In this document: piece after piece, positions 20,559-30,757 of the stretch
How positions within the stretch are numbered: position 1 is the stretch's first letter
Layout: each line of letters opens with the position of its first letter
Assembly: GCF_001435895.1 (NCBI RefSeq)
Contig: NZ_AZFZ01000001.1
Span: forward strand, 50,037-114,036
DNA: 64,000 bases
DNA from: Lentilactobacillus parafarraginis DSM 18390 = JCM 14109
GTDB taxonomy: Bacteria; Bacillota; Bacilli; Lactobacillales; Lactobacillaceae
Direction of reading: 5' to 3'
Notes under the pieces: model-generated
Told to the model about the DNA's origin: nothing
The model's database searches: none
Seen by the model: only the letters and a program-made list of their open reading frames with translations
Position numbers and translations under genes: made by a program

Positions 20559-21356
20559 CTAATATTTTCGAAAAACTAACACAAGACCGCCAACTAGTAA
20601 GAAAACGATCCAACTAATCGTATCCCTAAATTGCCACTTATAAAGGCGGTACTTCGTTCGATGTTCGCTGTCTGAAAACCCGCGGGCCTCCATAGCGGTT
20701 GAAAGATTCTCGGCGTGGTTAATCGCGCCTGTGAACAAAGGAACCAACAGTGGCACAGCGGCCTTAACACGGTGCTTTAAGCTCCCTGAGCCAAAATCAA
20801 CGCCACGAGCTCGCTGAGCATTTAATATCGTCTCCATTTCATCCATGAGCGTAGGGACGAATCTTAAAGCAATTGAAAGCATCAGTGCCAAAGTATCCAC
20901 AGGGAACTTAACCTTTTTTAATGGTTTCAAGACAGTTTGAACCCCATCGGCGATTGCTAAAGGCGTCGTTGTCAACGTCAGGACAGTTGAAATCATGATA
21001 ATCAGGAGAAATCGGATAAAAATAAATCCCCCGTTAATGAGACTCTGATCGGTAATCGAAAATGGCCCAAAATGCCACAGTACATGGCCACCACTACTGA
21101 ATAGCACTTGCAATAAAACAGTAAAAACAATTAACCAAATCAATGGGCGAATTCCCTTTAAAAAGTAGGCAATTGAAACGCCGGACATCAAAATGACGAA
21201 CACAATCAACGCAGACAACAACCCATACGAATAGCCATTATTAGCGAAAAAAATAACAATCACAAAATAAAAGCTTAGTAATAATTTCGATTGGGGACTC
21301 ATGCGATGAATCCAGGAATGTCCCGGTAAGTAACGACCAAAGATAAAATTACTCAT
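20559..21356 (-). CDS. ecfT: ECF transporter transmembrane subunit EcfT
   Basis: A 265-residue membrane protein with four to five transmembrane segments. It has two cytoplasmic coupling helices carrying Ala-Arg-Gly-type motifs, AQRARGVDFG and AMEARGFSDSEHRTKYR. It couples ATP hydrolysis by EcfA1/EcfA2 to release of vitamins from interchangeable S components such as the one at 18.0-18.6 kb. It overlaps ecfA2 by 8 bases. Confidence 0.97.
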   Translation of the reverse strand: MSNFIFGRYLPGHSWIHRMSPQSKLLLSFYFVIVIFFANNGYSYGLLSALIVFVILMSGVSIAYFLKGIRPLIWLIVFTVLLQVLFSSGGHVLWHFGPFSITDQSLINGGFIFIRFLLIIMISTVLTLTTTPLAIADGVQTVLKPLKKVKFPVDTLALMLSIALRFVPTLMDEMETILNAQRARGVDFGSGSLKHRVKAAVPLLVPLFTGAINHAENLSTAMEARGFSDSEHRTKYRLYKWQFRDTISWIVFLLVGGLVLVFRKY

Positions 21357-22224
21357 GAGCCGCCTTCTTCCCGACTAACTGAGCAACCCGATCAACCAGC
21401 TGATTCACCGTCAAGGGTAACTGATCAAAGGCAATCCCAGCACTTTCGAGCTTTCTTGCAAATTCAGCGCTGCTCGGTAAATCAAGCTGCATTTTTCGAA
21501 GCCAATCTAAATCTGTAAAAATCGTATCAGGTGGACCAATTTTAACCGCCTGTCCTTGATCCATGACAACCACGTTGGTCGCATAGTTTACAACATCGTC
21601 CATTTGATGAGTGATCAGGATAATTGTCATATGTTGCTGTTGATTCAAATATTTGGCAAGATCCATGATCTCATTATGGCCACGGGGATCAAGACCTGCC
21701 GTGGGTTCATCCAAAATAAGAATTTCTGGATCCATTGCCAGAACCCCAGCAATCGCGACTCGCCGCATTTGACCACCTGACAAATCGAACGGTGACTTAT
21801 TACTCAATGAATGATCAAGCCCCACTAACTTCATGGCGTGCTCAGCAGAATGACGAGCTTGCTCATCAGTTGCCCCATAATTTTTTGGTCCGAACATGAT
21901 ATCTTTAATAACGGTTTCTTCGAATAACTGTTTTTCTGGAAATTGAAAAACCATGCCAACTTGCTTTCGAAAAGCCTTTAAATTCTTATTTGTCGTTGTC
22001 GGGGTGATCACTTTCCCAAGGACGTTCAGCGACCCGGTCGTCGGCTTTAGCAACGCATTAATGTGTTGCACCAAGGTTGACTTCCCACTCCCAGTATGGC
22101 CAATTATGGCGGTAAATTCGCCCTTCTCAATATTGAGCGTCACATTGTCCAAAGCATTTTGAGCAAATGGCGTGTTGGCCTGATAAGTATGGGTTACATT
22201 CTTGAGACTAATTGCTTTATCCAT
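21349..22224 (-). CDS. ecfA2: ECF transporter ATPase EcfA2
   Basis: A 291-residue ABC ATPase. Walker A is GHTGSGKST, the signature is FDLSGGQMRRVAIAGVLAMDP, and Walker B is ILILDEPTAGLDP. The FQFPEKQLFE stretch after the Q-loop is characteristic of the EcfA2 member of the pair. It overlaps ecfA1 by 31 bases and ecfT by 8 bases, so the module is translationally coupled. Confidence 0.97.
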   Translation of the reverse strand: MDKAISLKNVTHTYQANTPFAQNALDNVTLNIEKGEFTAIIGHTGSGKSTLVQHINALLKPTTGSLNVLGKVITPTTTNKNLKAFRKQVGMVFQFPEKQLFEETVIKDIMFGPKNYGATDEQARHSAEHAMKLVGLDHSLSNKSPFDLSGGQMRRVAIAGVLAMDPEILILDEPTAGLDPRGHNEIMDLAKYLNQQQHMTIILITHQMDDVVNYATNVVVMDQGQAVKIGPPDTIFTDLDWLRKMQLDLPSSAEFARKLESAGIAFDQLPLTVNQLVDRVAQLVGKKAAHE

Positions 22225-23027
22225 GCGATTAACTCCTCGTCGTTCATATACTGCTTGTCACTGGTGATCCCCCGCCGAGATAATGCTTCAATTACCTTAG
22301 CGGGGTACGGAGCGTCGAGGCCGATTTGTTTCAATCTCTGAGGCTGGGCAAATATCCCATCAGGGGTATTTTCATCAATAATCTGTCCCTGATTTAAGAT
22401 GACAACCCGATCAGCTCCGGCAGCCTCATCAATATCATGAGTGATTGAAATCACAGTAAGATGGTTATCTTCTTTAAGGTCTCTGACCAACTGCAAAATA
22501 TCATTGCGTCCCTGCGGATCAAGCATGCTTGTCGCTTCATCCAGAATAATAATTTTGGGATGAAGGGCGATGATTCCGGCAATGGCAACCCGCTGTTTTT
22601 GACCACCCGATAAGTTAGCAGGTATCCGCTCGCGGAATTGCCACATTCCGACGCTTTTGAGACTCTTTTCAACAATTTCGTGCATCTGTTCGCGGGGAAC
22701 CTGACGATTTTCAAGACCAAAAGCGACGTCATCCTCGACAGTGGCCCCAACAAATTGGTCCTCTGGGTTTTGAAACACGATCCCAATCCGATTGCGAATT
22801 TCATTGATGTTTTCGTCATTCACTGGGAGGCCATCGACGGTGATTGCCCCACTTTTCAATACCAATAATCCGTCAATGAGCCGGGCAAGCGTGCTCTTTC
22901 CACTTCCGTTTTGGCCAATAAGTGCGAGCCATTCCCCTTCGCGCACATTTAGTGAAAGGTTGTCGAAAAGAAGTGACCGCTCCGGATAATTATAGGATAT
23001 CTTATTAACTTCAATTATATTTTGCAT
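22194..23027 (-). CDS. ecfA1: ECF transporter ATPase EcfA1
   Basis: A 277-residue ABC ATPase starting at the ATG at 23027, which has GAGG 8 bases upstream. The frame is open to 23123, but the extra 32 residues are non-conserved and have no ribosome binding site. Walker A GQNGSGKST, Q-loop FQNPEDQFVGATVEDD, signature ANLSGGQKQRVAIAG and Walker B IIILDEATSMLDP are present. It pairs with EcfA2 to power the shared ECF module. A structured intergenic region separates it from rplQ. Confidence 0.95.
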   Translation of the reverse strand: MQNIIEVNKISYNYPERSLLFDNLSLNVREGEWLALIGQNGSGKSTLARLIDGLLVLKSGAITVDGLPVNDENINEIRNRIGIVFQNPEDQFVGATVEDDVAFGLENRQVPREQMHEIVEKSLKSVGMWQFRERIPANLSGGQKQRVAIAGIIALHPKIIILDEATSMLDPQGRNDILQLVRDLKEDNHLTVISITHDIDEAAGADRVVILNQGQIIDENTPDGIFAQPQRLKQIGLDAPYPAKVIEALSRRGITSDKQYMNDEELIAWIKQLVSRM

Positions 23028-23113
23028 GTTTAAAACCTCGTGATCAACTGCGAAACCAAATTTATGTACAAAAAAATCACTTACAGATAATTGATGCATG
23101 AAAGTTTTCACCT

Positions 23114-23210
23114 TCACATTCAAACTAGACTAGGAAGTAATCCACCATCATGACGTTCTATACCAAAAATCTGAGTGATTCTCGTGAAATGTGACAATTA
23201 TTTAAATTGT
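23114..23210 (-). ncRNA. Structured RNA region downstream of rplQ (possible L17 downstream element)
   Basis: In the 190-bp rplQ-ecfA1 gap, TCACATT (23188-23194 on the minus strand) can pair with AATGTGA (23114-23120) and enclose a second helix (AATCAC with GTGGATT, one bulge). An ACAATT/AATTGT palindrome sits just after the rplQ stop. An RNA motif named L17 downstream element is known after rplQ in Lactobacillales. Assignment here is by position, not by covariance. Confidence 0.35.
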
Positions 23211-23219
23211 TAGAAAGAA

Positions 23220-23603
23220 TTAGTCAACTAATTCCAATACGACCATTGGGGCACCGTCTCCACGACGTGGCATAGTTTTAAGAATGCGAGTGTAACCACC
23301 GTTACGATCAGCATACTTAGTAGCTAATTCTCCAAAGATCTTTTGCAATGCAGTCGTGACAGTAATATCATCACCATCTTCTTTAACATCAGCAACAACA
23401 TCGCGCACAAATGCAGCTGCTTGACGACGGGCGTGCAAATCGCCGCGTTTGCCGAGTGAGATCATCTTGTCGGCAGTGGAACGAACTTCTTTAGCTCTTG
23501 CTTCAGTTGTGATAATTTGGCCATGAATAATTAATTCAGTGGTTAAATTACGAAGCAATGAGCGACGATGTTCGCTAGAACGTTGTAATTTCCGATAACT
23601 CAT
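23220..23603 (-). CDS. rplQ: Large ribosomal subunit protein bL17
   Basis: A 127-residue L17 with the conserved N-terminus [19 protein letters not shown], a [16 protein letters not shown] helix and the C-terminal [19 protein letters not shown]. Last ribosomal gene of the alpha operon. It lies 24 bases after rpoA. Confidence 0.99.
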   Translation of the reverse strand: MSYRKLQRSSEHRRSLLRNLTTELIIHGQIITTEARAKEVRSTADKMISLGKRGDLHARRQAAAFVRDVVADVKEDGDDITVTTALQKIFGELATKYADRNGGYTRILKTMPRRGDGAPMVVLELVD

Positions 23604-23627
23604 TTCCAGTTGTCCTCCTTTTAAAAT

Positions 23628-24578
23628 TTAGTCTTCTTTGCGAAGTGAAAGGCCCAAAGCAGCGAGCTTTTCTTTTACCTCTTCAAGTGACTTACGGCCT
23701 AAGTTCCGAACCTTCATCATATCAGCTTCGGTCTTTTCAGTAAGTTCCTGAACAGTGTTGATGCCGGCACGTTTGAGACAATTATAAGAACGAACAGATA
23801 AGTCCAATTCCTCGATTGTCATTTCCAGCATCTTTTCTTTATGGGTTTCTTCTTTTTCGACCATGATTTCGGTGTTCTTAGCTTCATCAGTCAAATCAAC
23901 GAACATTTCAAGATGTTCAGTCAAAATTTTAGCTGCTAAACTAACCGCTTCACTTGGTGTGATTGAACCGTCAGTCCAAACATCCAATGTGAGCTTATCA
24001 AAATCATCGCGTTGACCTACTCGTGTACTTTCAACTTGATAGTTGACACGTTCGATTGGGGTATAAATGGAATCGACGGGAAGCACACCAATAGGCATTT
24101 CAGAACTGCGCTTTTTGTTTTCAACAGCAGAAACGTAGCCTCGACCCTTGTTGGCAGTTAATCGCATGTGGAAAGTAGCCCCTTCGGCAACAGTGGCAAT
24201 GTGCAGATCAGGGTTAAGAACTGTCACATCACTATCACCTTGGATATCCCCAGCAGTTACGTCAGCAGGTCCGATGACGTCAATTTCTAAGTTTTCTTCT
24301 TCGTCTTCAGGTCCATCTAATTTCAACGAAATTTTCTTAACATTCAGGATGATTTGAGTAACATCTTCAACCACACCCTTAATCGTTGAGAATTCGTGCA
24401 GAACATCATCAATCTGGATGCTGGTTACAGCGGCTCCAGGGAGTGATGATAACAACGTCCGACGAAGTGAATTACCCAATGTGGTCCCATAGCCTCTTTC
24501 GAGCGGTTCCACAATAACTTCACCAAAGTTGTTGGTTTCCTCAATTTTATGAATGTTAGGTTTTTCAAATTCAATCAT
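23628..24578 (-). CDS. rpoA: DNA-directed RNA polymerase subunit alpha
   Basis: 316 residues from the ATG at 24578 ([13 protein letters not shown]). An ATG three codons upstream (24587) lies only 3 bases from the AAAGGGG ribosome binding site and is a possible alternative. The N-terminal dimerization domain ([20 protein letters not shown]) and the C-terminal domain ([32 protein letters not shown]), which contacts UP elements and activators, are both intact. Confidence 0.98.
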   Translation of the reverse strand: MIEFEKPNIHKIEETNNFGEVIVEPLERGYGTTLGNSLRRTLLSSLPGAAVTSIQIDDVLHEFSTIKGVVEDVTQIILNVKKISLKLDGPEDEEENLEIDVIGPADVTAGDIQGDSDVTVLNPDLHIATVAEGATFHMRLTANKGRGYVSAVENKKRSSEMPIGVLPVDSIYTPIERVNYQVESTRVGQRDDFDKLTLDVWTDGSITPSEAVSLAAKILTEHLEMFVDLTDEAKNTEIMVEKEETHKEKMLEMTIEELDLSVRSYNCLKRAGINTVQELTEKTEADMMKVRNLGRKSLEEVKEKLAALGLSLRKED

Positions 24579-24619
24579 TCTTATCATTAACCCCTTTCAA
24601 AACGCGTGAGTCCATGTGC

Positions 24620-24648
24620 AATATATCTAAATCAATACGTATAGGCAA
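24620..24648 (-). promoter_or_regulatory. Possible internal promoter before rpoA
   Basis: TTGCCT-17 bp-TATATT in the 90-bp rpsK-rpoA gap on the minus strand. It may add rpoA-rplQ transcription independent of the upstream ribosomal genes. Confidence 0.4.
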
Positions 24649-24677
24649 AATAAACTTCACTATATTGAATGAATAAA

Positions 24678-25067
24678 CTAAACTCGACGACGCTTTGGAG
24701 GACGAGAACCATTGTGAGGTACAGGAGTAACATCACGAATAGCTGTCACTTCCAACCCAGTAGCTTGAAGTGCACGAATTGCGGCTTCACGACCTGAACC
24801 AGGCCCCTTAACGGCAACTTCAACAGACTTCATGCCATGTTCCATAGATGCCTTAGCAGCGGCTTCAGCAGCCATTTGAGCAGCAAAAGGTGTTGATTTA
24901 CGACTGCCACGGAATCCCAATGCCCCAGCTGATGACCAGGAAACAGCGTTACCTTGAGGATCGGTAATCATAACCAAGGTGTTGTTAAAAGTTGAATGAA
25001 TATGAGCAACTCCTGCGGCAATATTCTTTTTAGTCCGACGTTTACGACTTGACTTCTTGTTTACCAT
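24678..25067 (-). CDS. rpsK: Small ribosomal subunit protein uS11
   Basis: A 129-residue S11 with [18 protein letters not shown], the [18 protein letters not shown] loop and the C-terminal [18 protein letters not shown]. Platform protein near the Shine-Dalgarno-anti-Shine-Dalgarno helix. 25 bases after rpsM. Confidence 0.99.
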   Translation of the reverse strand: MVNKKSSRKRRTKKNIAAGVAHIHSTFNNTLVMITDPQGNAVSWSSAGALGFRGSRKSTPFAAQMAAEAAAKASMEHGMKSVEVAVKGPGSGREAAIRALQATGLEVTAIRDVTPVPHNGSRPPKRRRV

Positions 25068-25092
25068 AAAAACAGATGACCTCCTTTGTTAA

Positions 25093-25458
25093 TTATTTTC
25101 TTCTGGATACTCCAGCAGTTGCTTTACCCTTACGAGTACGAGCATTGTTCTTAGTGTTTTGCCCACGAACTGGCAATCCACGACGATGACGCATTCCACG
25201 ATATGAACCAATTTCTTGAAGACGCTTAATATTCATGCTGACTTCACGACGTAAGTCACCTTCGATTTTAAGATCACTGACAATTTCACGGATCTTATCT
25301 TCTTGATCGGGAGTTAAATCGCGCACACGAACATCTTCAGAAACGCCTGCTTTCGCAAGGATCTTTTCTGAAGTGGTGTTACCAATACCAAAGATATAAG
25401 TTAATCCGATAACAATTCGCTTGTCACGGGGTAAATCGATTCCGGCAATACGAGCCAT
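25093..25458 (-). CDS. rpsM: Small ribosomal subunit protein uS13
   Basis: A 121-residue S13 starting [19 protein letters not shown]. The helix-two-turn-helix region [18 protein letters not shown] and the basic tail with [20 protein letters not shown] are present. Head protein that contacts P-site tRNA and 50S bridges. 20 bases after rpmJ. Confidence 0.99.
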   Translation of the reverse strand: MARIAGIDLPRDKRIVIGLTYIFGIGNTTSEKILAKAGVSEDVRVRDLTPDQEDKIREIVSDLKIEGDLRREVSMNIKRLQEIGSYRGMRHRRGLPVRGQNTKNNARTRKGKATAGVSRRK

Positions 25459-25478
25459 TTAGCACACACCTCCTGTTG

Positions 25479-25598
25479 TTATTTTCCTTGACGTTGCTTG
25501 TGCTTTGGGTTTGCAGAGCAAATCACCATTACACGGCCTTTTCGCTTAATTACTTTACAATGTTCACACATTGGTTTTACTGATGGTCTTACTTTCAT
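25479..25598 (-). CDS. rpmJ: Large ribosomal subunit protein bL36 (zinc-binding type)
   Basis: A 39-residue gene read directly from the sequence: start ATG at 25596-25598 with a GGAGG upstream, stop TAA at 25479-25481. The protein begins [19 protein letters not shown] and ends [11 protein letters not shown]. The three cysteines and the histidine (C-x2-C, then C and H) are the zinc ligands of the C+ form. It sits between infA and rpsM, the standard position. Confidence 0.97.
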   Translation of the reverse strand: MKVRPSVKPMCEHCKVIKRKGRVMVICSANPKHKQRQGK

Positions 25599-25633
25599 TT
25601 TTAAACCTCCTCAAAAAATGATGAAGACAATAA

Positions 25634-25852
25634 TTACTTAAATCGATAAGTAATTCTTCCCTTTGTTAAGTCATAGGGTGACATTTCAACCGTAACTTTG
25701 TCCCCAGGAAGGATCCGAATATAATGCATCCGGATTTTACCAGAAACATGCGCTAAAATTTCATGCCCATTTTCAAGTTCAACTCGAAACATTGCATTAG
25801 GCAATGTTTCGACAACCTTTCCTTCGACTTCGATAACATTATCTTTAGCCAC
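25634..25852 (-). CDS. infA: Translation initiation factor IF-1
   Basis: 72 residues from a GTG at 25850-25852, which has GGAGGTG 7 bases upstream. The frame is open further but without conservation. The sequence [20 protein letters not shown] through [13 protein letters not shown] is the complete S1-like OB fold. It occludes the A site of the 30S subunit during initiation. It is separated from adk by 124 bp containing its own promoter. Confidence 0.98.
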   Translation of the reverse strand: MAKDNVIEVEGKVVETLPNAMFRVELENGHEILAHVSGKIRMHYIRILPGDKVTVEMSPYDLTKGRITYRFK

Positions 25853-25929
25853 TAATTTACACCTCCAAGTGAAATGTGATTGATTTAAAATATCCGAACT
25901 TGACAAACCTTTGACAGTCTAACATATCC

Positions 25930-25958
25930 ATTATATTTCATCAATCCAATAGTCTCAA
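25930..25958 (-). promoter_or_regulatory. Internal promoter before infA
   Basis: TTGAGA-17 bp-TATAAT on the minus strand in the adk-infA gap. It would drive infA-rpmJ-rpsM-rpsK and onward. Confidence 0.75.
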
Positions 25959-25976
25959 CACTAATTAAAGAAGTAT

Positions 25977-26633
25977 TTATAGCGAGCTCAAAATCTTATC
26001 GACGTCCTGCCAAACTTTGTCGATATCCTGATCACCATTAACGTTAAACAACAAATCGCGATCCTTATAGTAAGAAATCAGCGGTGTGTTCATTTTAACG
26101 TTAACTTTTAACCGGTTTTGAACGGCTTCAGGTTTGTCGTCATCGCGTTGGTAGAATTCATGGTGCCCGCAGACATCACACGTTCCATCAACTTTTGGCA
26201 TGTGATACAACTTGTTGTAAGTTGCACCACAATTCTTACAAATGAACCGAGCTGTCAAACGCTTGGTTAAGATCTTAGGATCAACATCGATGTTAATCAC
26301 AGCTGACAGTGGTTTATGCAACTGTTCGGTCATGTCTGCCAATGCATCAGCTTGATCCAGCGTTCTAGGATACCCATCCAGAAGAAAACCAGGTTCAGTA
26401 TCTTTTTGAGCTAACCGTTGTTTGACAATGCCATTAGTAACCTCGTCTGGAACCAAATTACCTTTATCGGTAAAAGACTTGGCCTTCAAACCCAGTGGCG
26501 TCCCGTTTGAAATGGCAGCGCGAAACATATCACCAGTTGAAATATGCGGCATGTGATACTTATCAACAATGAATTCCGCTTGAGTACCCTTTCCGGCACC
26601 CGGTAAGCCCATTAAAATTAAATTTAATGCCAT
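25977..26633 (-). CDS. adk: Adenylate kinase
   Basis: 218 residues from the ATG at 26633, with TTGGAGGAAAT upstream. The upstream TTG at 26648 lies on the ribosome binding site itself. P-loop [14 protein letters not shown] at about 7-20, [15 protein letters not shown] and the LID domain with four zinc cysteines (CKNC and CDVC, roughly 130-153), as in Gram-positive enzymes. It interconverts AMP, ADP and ATP. 31 bases after secY. Confidence 0.98.
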   Translation of the reverse strand: MALNLILMGLPGAGKGTQAEFIVDKYHMPHISTGDMFRAAISNGTPLGLKAKSFTDKGNLVPDEVTNGIVKQRLAQKDTEPGFLLDGYPRTLDQADALADMTEQLHKPLSAVINIDVDPKILTKRLTARFICKNCGATYNKLYHMPKVDGTCDVCGHHEFYQRDDDKPEAVQNRLKVNVKMNTPLISYYKDRDLLFNVNGDQDIDKVWQDVDKILSSL

Positions 26634-26663
26634 TGATATTTCCTCCAATTAGTTGTCTGTGTG

Positions 26664-27983
26664 CTAGTTACCATCGGTTGGCCGGTTTCCTTTAATAAAG
26701 CCGACGTACTCACGTTTCATCATTAAACCGCGAATTTGCCGAATGGTTTCAATTGCAACACCAACAACGATTAGGAGACTTGTACCACCAAGTCCAATTG
26801 ACTCGTCCAAATTCCAAACATTCTGAGCAATCAATGGGATCAATGCAACCACCCCTAAGAATAGTGCACCAACCGTACTTAACCGCATAAGAAGATTTGA
26901 AACGTATGTCTGAGTTTCATGGCCCGGCCATACACCAGGAATATAACTCCCCTGTTTCTGCAAGTTCTCCGAAAGTTTTTCAGGATTAACTTGAACAAAA
27001 GCATAGAAGAAAGTAAACATGATGATCAAAATTGTGTAAAACGCTGCCCCTGTTGGTGTTTGCATGTTAAACACGTTATTCAATATTTGATACCAAGTAG
27101 TTGTTGAATAGTTATTCGTGAATGCCATCAAAATTGTTTGCGGGGTTGCGATAAACGAACTAGCGAAAATAACTGGAATAACACCAGCAACGTTAACCTT
27201 AAGTGGCAAATAGCTGCTATCCGGTGACCCAGCAACTCGACGCGTATACTGAATTGGAATTCGTCTTTCGGCTTGTTGGACCCAAGTCACAAATGTGATG
27301 ATCACAAGAACAATGATTACCAATGCAATGGTGAACAAAATTGGTTGCCAGAGATCAGAACCTGAAACACCAACAAAATATTGTTGCCATAACGATTGAA
27401 GACCAGTTGGAATTCGAGCAATGATTCCTGCAAAGATAATCATCGAAATCCCATTACCGATTCCGCGATCAGTAATCATATCCCCCATCCAAGTTGTCAA
27501 CATCGTTCCACCGGTTAAAATAATCCCGATGATAATAAATGTTTTGACACTTGGATGATTAACTAAGTTCAAACTGCTCAACTGATTAAATCCAGCTGTA
27601 ATCCCAACTGATTGGAAGAACGCTAGGACAACTGTTAAATAACGAGTATGTTGGTTCAACTTTCGCCGACCAACTTCTCCTTGCTTTCCCCATTCAACAT
27701 ATTTAGGGACGATATCCATCTGGAGCAGCTGAATAATAATCTGAGCAGTGATGTATGGAGAAACGCCCATCGCAAAGATTGAATAGTTCGTTAATCCACC
27801 ACCACTAAAGGTATTTAGAATGCTGACTAACCCTGAGGATGCAACTGACGTAAGCGCCTTTGCATTAACTCCAGGGACAGTGATGAACGATCCTAAACGA
27901 AAGATAACCAAAACAAAAAGGGTAAACAAAATCTTGTTTCGAATATCTTTAACCTTAAATGCACCAGCTAACGTCGAGAGCAT
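26664..27983 (-). CDS. secY: Protein translocase subunit SecY
   Basis: A 439-residue, ten-helix membrane protein. Recognizable segments are FRLGSFITVPGVN near the N-terminus, the plug/ring region, MDIVPKYVEWGKQGEVGRRKLNQ, and NPEKLSENLQKQGSYIPGVWPG in the fifth cytoplasmic loop. It forms the Sec channel with SecE and SecG. The start codon overlaps the rplO stop as TAATG. Confidence 0.99.
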   Translation of the reverse strand: MLSTLAGAFKVKDIRNKILFTLFVLVIFRLGSFITVPGVNAKALTSVASSGLVSILNTFSGGGLTNYSIFAMGVSPYITAQIIIQLLQMDIVPKYVEWGKQGEVGRRKLNQHTRYLTVVLAFFQSVGITAGFNQLSSLNLVNHPSVKTFIIIGIILTGGTMLTTWMGDMITDRGIGNGISMIIFAGIIARIPTGLQSLWQQYFVGVSGSDLWQPILFTIALVIIVLVIITFVTWVQQAERRIPIQYTRRVAGSPDSSYLPLKVNVAGVIPVIFASSFIATPQTILMAFTNNYSTTTWYQILNNVFNMQTPTGAAFYTILIIMFTFFYAFVQVNPEKLSENLQKQGSYIPGVWPGHETQTYVSNLLMRLSTVGALFLGVVALIPLIAQNVWNLDESIGLGGTSLLIVVGVAIETIRQIRGLMMKREYVGFIKGNRPTDGN

Positions 27984-28417
27984 TAAACCACCTCGATTTT
28001 ACCGCCAGCATTTTCAATTGCAGATTGTGCAGTTTTTGAAAACTTATTAGCCTTTACGGTTAATTTCTTAGTAAGCTTACCGTCTCCAAGAACCTTGATC
28101 CCTGATTTAGTGTTTTTAACAATTCCTTGGGCTTGAAGTAACTCTGGGGTTACTTCAGTGCCTTCATCGAATACGTCAAGCTTAGTAACGTTAACAACTG
28201 CGTATTCTTTACGGTTAATATTGTTAAATCCACGTTTTGGAGTCCGACGGTACAATGGCATTTGGCCACCTTCAAAACCGATACGTGTCTTGCCACGAGC
28301 CTTCTGGCCCTTTTGGCCACGACCAGCAGTCTTACCTTTACCGGCAGAAATCCCACGGCCTTTTCGTGTCCGTGATGAACGAGAACCTTCTGCAGCTTTC
28401 AATTCATTTAATTTCAT
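27983..28417 (-). CDS. rplO: Large ribosomal subunit protein uL15
   Basis: A 144-residue L15. The glycine/arginine-rich N-terminal extension ([20 protein letters not shown]) that threads into 23S rRNA and the folded domain with [22 protein letters not shown] are both present. It overlaps secY by one base, which couples ribosomal-protein and translocase synthesis. Confidence 0.99.
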   Translation of the reverse strand: MKLNELKAAEGSRSSRTRKGRGISAGKGKTAGRGQKGQKARGKTRIGFEGGQMPLYRRTPKRGFNNINRKEYAVVNVTKLDVFDEGTEVTPELLQAQGIVKNTKSGIKVLGDGKLTKKLTVKANKFSKTAQSAIENAGGKIEVV

Positions 28418-28443
28418 GAAATTGGCACCTCCTTACGAATTTA

Positions 28444-28629
28444 TTAGTCTTTAATCTGTTCAACGTCAATCAAGTGAGCGATTTTGAATAAAGCGCCGCG
28501 AATTGATTCGTTGTCCGGTTTAACAACCGTGCTATTAACTCGACCTAAGCCAAGTGCCTTCACAATTTTACGTTGATTTGGGAGGCGGTGAGTTACACTA
28601 CGTTTTAACGTAATTTTCAATTGAGCCAT
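28444..28629 (-). CDS. rpmD: Large ribosomal subunit protein uL30
   Basis: A 61-residue L30 ([19 protein letters not shown], then [16 protein letters not shown]). Length and motif are normal. Between rpsE and rplO as in all Firmicutes spc operons. Confidence 0.98.
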   Translation of the reverse strand: MAQLKITLKRSVTHRLPNQRKIVKALGLGRVNSTVVKPDNESIRGALFKIAHLIDVEQIKD

Positions 28630-28643
28630 TTAAAACACCCTCC

Positions 28644-29147
28644 TTATTCAGCTAAATGTTGGGTTGATACGCCACGTAAAGCTGAAACTTCTTCAGCACT
28701 CTTCAGCGCTACCAATCCGGCAAATGTCGCACGGATAACGTTGACAGGCGTGTTAGAGCCCAATCGCTTACTTGTAACATCGTCGATACCTGCAAGTTCC
28801 ATCACGGAACGAACAGCACCACCGGCTGCTACTCCAGAACCTTCTTCGGCAGGCTTCAACATAATCCGGCCGCCACCGTAAGTTCCAAGTACTTGATGAG
28901 GAATGGTTGTACCAACAATCGGAACCTCAATCAAGTTCTTACGAGCTGCTTCAACAGCTTTACGAATTGCTTCAGGAACTTCTTGAGCTTTACCAGTTCC
29001 AAAACCAACATGGCCGTGCTTATCGCCAACAACAACTAAAGCGGCGAAACGAAGACGACGTCCACCTTTAACAACTTTAGTAATCCGGTTGATCGATACG
29101 ACGTTGTCTTCGAGCTCTAATTTATCAGGATCAATAAACTTCTTCAT
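28644..29147 (-). CDS. rpsE: Small ribosomal subunit protein uS5
   Basis: A 167-residue S5. It has the double-stranded RNA-binding-like N-domain ([20 protein letters not shown]), the [20 protein letters not shown] loop and the C-terminal [14 protein letters not shown]. It contributes to decoding fidelity at the mRNA entry site. Confidence 0.99.
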   Translation of the reverse strand: MKKFIDPDKLELEDNVVSINRITKVVKGGRRLRFAALVVVGDKHGHVGFGTGKAQEVPEAIRKAVEAARKNLIEVPIVGTTIPHQVLGTYGGGRIMLKPAEEGSGVAAGGAVRSVMELAGIDDVTSKRLGSNTPVNVIRATFAGLVALKSAEEVSALRGVSTQHLAE

Positions 29148-29168
29148 GTGCGGTTATTCCTCCTTTTA

Positions 29169-29525
29169 TTAAAATTCTAGTCCACTTTTACGAGCAGCAT
29201 CAGCAAGAGCTTGAACACGACCATGATAGAGATATCCACCACGATCAAAAACAACTTTCTTAATGTTCTTTTCGCTAGCACGTTCGGCTACTAATTTACC
29301 AACACCAGCTGCTTGCTCAGTCTTGTTACCATCACTGATCGCAGAATCAAGTGTTGAGGCACTAACAAGCGTTACACCCTCTACGTCATCAATGATCTGA
29401 GCGTAGATGTTTTTATTAGAACGGAATACGTTCAAGCGTGGGCACTCGGCAGTACCAGAAATTTTATTACGGACACGGTTATGACGACGTTTCCGACTCT
29501 TATTCTTATCTGGTTTAGAAATCAC
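29169..29525 (-). CDS. rplR: Large ribosomal subunit protein uL18
   Basis: 118 residues from a GTG at 29525 ([20 protein letters not shown]), with GAGGTG 6 bases upstream. The frame extends three codons further to another GTG that lies inside the ribosome binding site. Core [19 protein letters not shown] and tail [19 protein letters not shown] bind 5S rRNA. Confidence 0.97.
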   Translation of the reverse strand: MISKPDKNKSRKRRHNRVRNKISGTAECPRLNVFRSNKNIYAQIIDDVEGVTLVSASTLDSAISDGNKTEQAAGVGKLVAERASEKNIKKVVFDRGGYLYHGRVQALADAARKSGLEF

Positions 29526-29559
29526 AATAGTCACCTCAATAATTTATTAAGCTGGTAGT

Positions 29560-30099
29560 TTACTTACCAGTCTTACCTTCCTTACGAATAATATGTTCGT
29601 TCTCGTAACGAATCCCTTTACCTTTATATGGTTCAGGTGAACGCACGGCACGAACAGATGCAGCAAAATCGCCGACATGTTGTTTACTGATACCACTAAT
29701 ATGAATGGTTGTGTTATCAGGAACTTCAACGGTGATATCTTCTGGAACTGTCATGTCAACGGGGTTTGAATAACCAACACTAAGGGTTAATGTTTTTCCC
29801 TTCAGTGCGGCACGATATCCAACACCGACTAATTTCAAGGTTTTCTTGAAACCATCCGTTACACCCTCAACCATGTTGTTAAGGTTGGCACGCATGGTCC
29901 CATGAAGTGCGCGAACTTTGTTGTTGTAATTCACAACTGGTTCGAAGTTAACTTCATTGTCCTTAACGGTCATTTTGATCTCAGAAACGAATTCACGCGT
30001 TAATGAACCCTTTGACCCTTTAACAGTTACTTTGTTTCCATCAGTTGATACTTCAACGCCCTTTGGCAGGACAACTGTTTTATAACCAATTCGACTCAC
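29560..30099 (-). CDS. rplF: Large ribosomal subunit protein uL6
   Basis: A 179-residue, two-domain L6 (N-terminus [17 protein letters not shown]). The [20 protein letters not shown] repeat and the C-terminal [18 protein letters not shown], which contacts the sarcin-ricin region near the factor-binding site, are intact. Confidence 0.99.
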   Translation of the reverse strand: MSRIGYKTVVLPKGVEVSTDGNKVTVKGSKGSLTREFVSEIKMTVKDNEVNFEPVVNYNNKVRALHGTMRANLNNMVEGVTDGFKKTLKLVGVGYRAALKGKTLTLSVGYSNPVDMTVPEDITVEVPDNTTIHISGISKQHVGDFAASVRAVRSPEPYKGKGIRYENEHIIRKEGKTGK

Positions 30100-30128
30100 G
30101 GATTACACCTCCAATTACTTTGAATTTT

Positions 30129-30527
30129 TTACCAAACGTATGCTAATACTTCGCCACCAAGCTTTTCAGCCCGGGCTTGTTTATCAGTAATAACACCATT
30201 GGATGTAGAAATAATCGCAATTCCAAGACCATTAAGAACCTTAGGAACTGCATCAGCTTTAACATACGAACGCAAACCTGGCTTAGAAATACGTTTCAAG
30301 CCTGAAATGACACGTTGCTTATCCTTGCCATATTTAAGAAAAACACGGATAACGCCTTGCTTGTCATCTTCAATGTATTCAACATCGCGAACGAAGCCTT
30401 CACGCTTCAAAATTTCAGCGATGTCGCGTTTGATTTTCGATGCAGGAACTTCAACTGTTTCGTGATAAACCATGTTGGCATTACGAATGCGAGTTAAAAA
30501 GTCTGCAATGGGATCAGTCATAGACAT
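30129..30527 (-). CDS. rpsH: Small ribosomal subunit protein uS8
   Basis: A 132-residue S8 with [17 protein letters not shown] and the conserved C-terminal [17 protein letters not shown]. Binds the central domain of 16S rRNA; in E. coli it is the spc-operon autoregulator, which is not established here. Confidence 0.99.
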   Translation of the reverse strand: MSMTDPIADFLTRIRNANMVYHETVEVPASKIKRDIAEILKREGFVRDVEYIEDDKQGVIRVFLKYGKDKQRVISGLKRISKPGLRSYVKADAVPKVLNGLGIAIISTSNGVITDKQARAEKLGGEVLAYVW

Positions 30528-30555
30528 CAGCGAACAACCTCCTTATTTGTAATGA

Positions 30556-30741
30556 TTACCAACTAGCTTTCTTCATACCAGGAATCTGACCATTATGGGC
30601 AAGTTCACGGATGCAAAGACGGCACAAGTGGAATTTCTTGTAAACTGAACGAGGTCGTCCACAACGCTCACAACGTGTATAGTTCTGCGTTGAGAACTTT
30701 GCTGGGCGTTCACTTTTTACGATTAATGATTTTTTAGCCAA
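30556..30741 (-). CDS. rpsN: Small ribosomal subunit protein uS14, zinc type (type Z)
   Basis: 61 residues, the short form. Two CxxC pairs ([20 protein letters not shown]) form a zinc ribbon, distinguishing it from the longer zinc-free S14 paralogue that many Firmicutes encode elsewhere. Tail [13 protein letters not shown] is canonical. Confidence 0.99.
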   Translation of the reverse strand: MAKKSLIVKSERPAKFSTQNYTRCERCGRPRSVYKKFHLCRLCIRELAHNGQIPGMKKASW

Positions 30742-30757
30742 TGTGAAACCTCCTCAA

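Noticed and set aside
22194..23123. Longer EcfA1 starting at 23123
   Set aside because: The additional 32 residues are non-conserved; the ATG at 23027 has a proper GAGG ribosome binding site.
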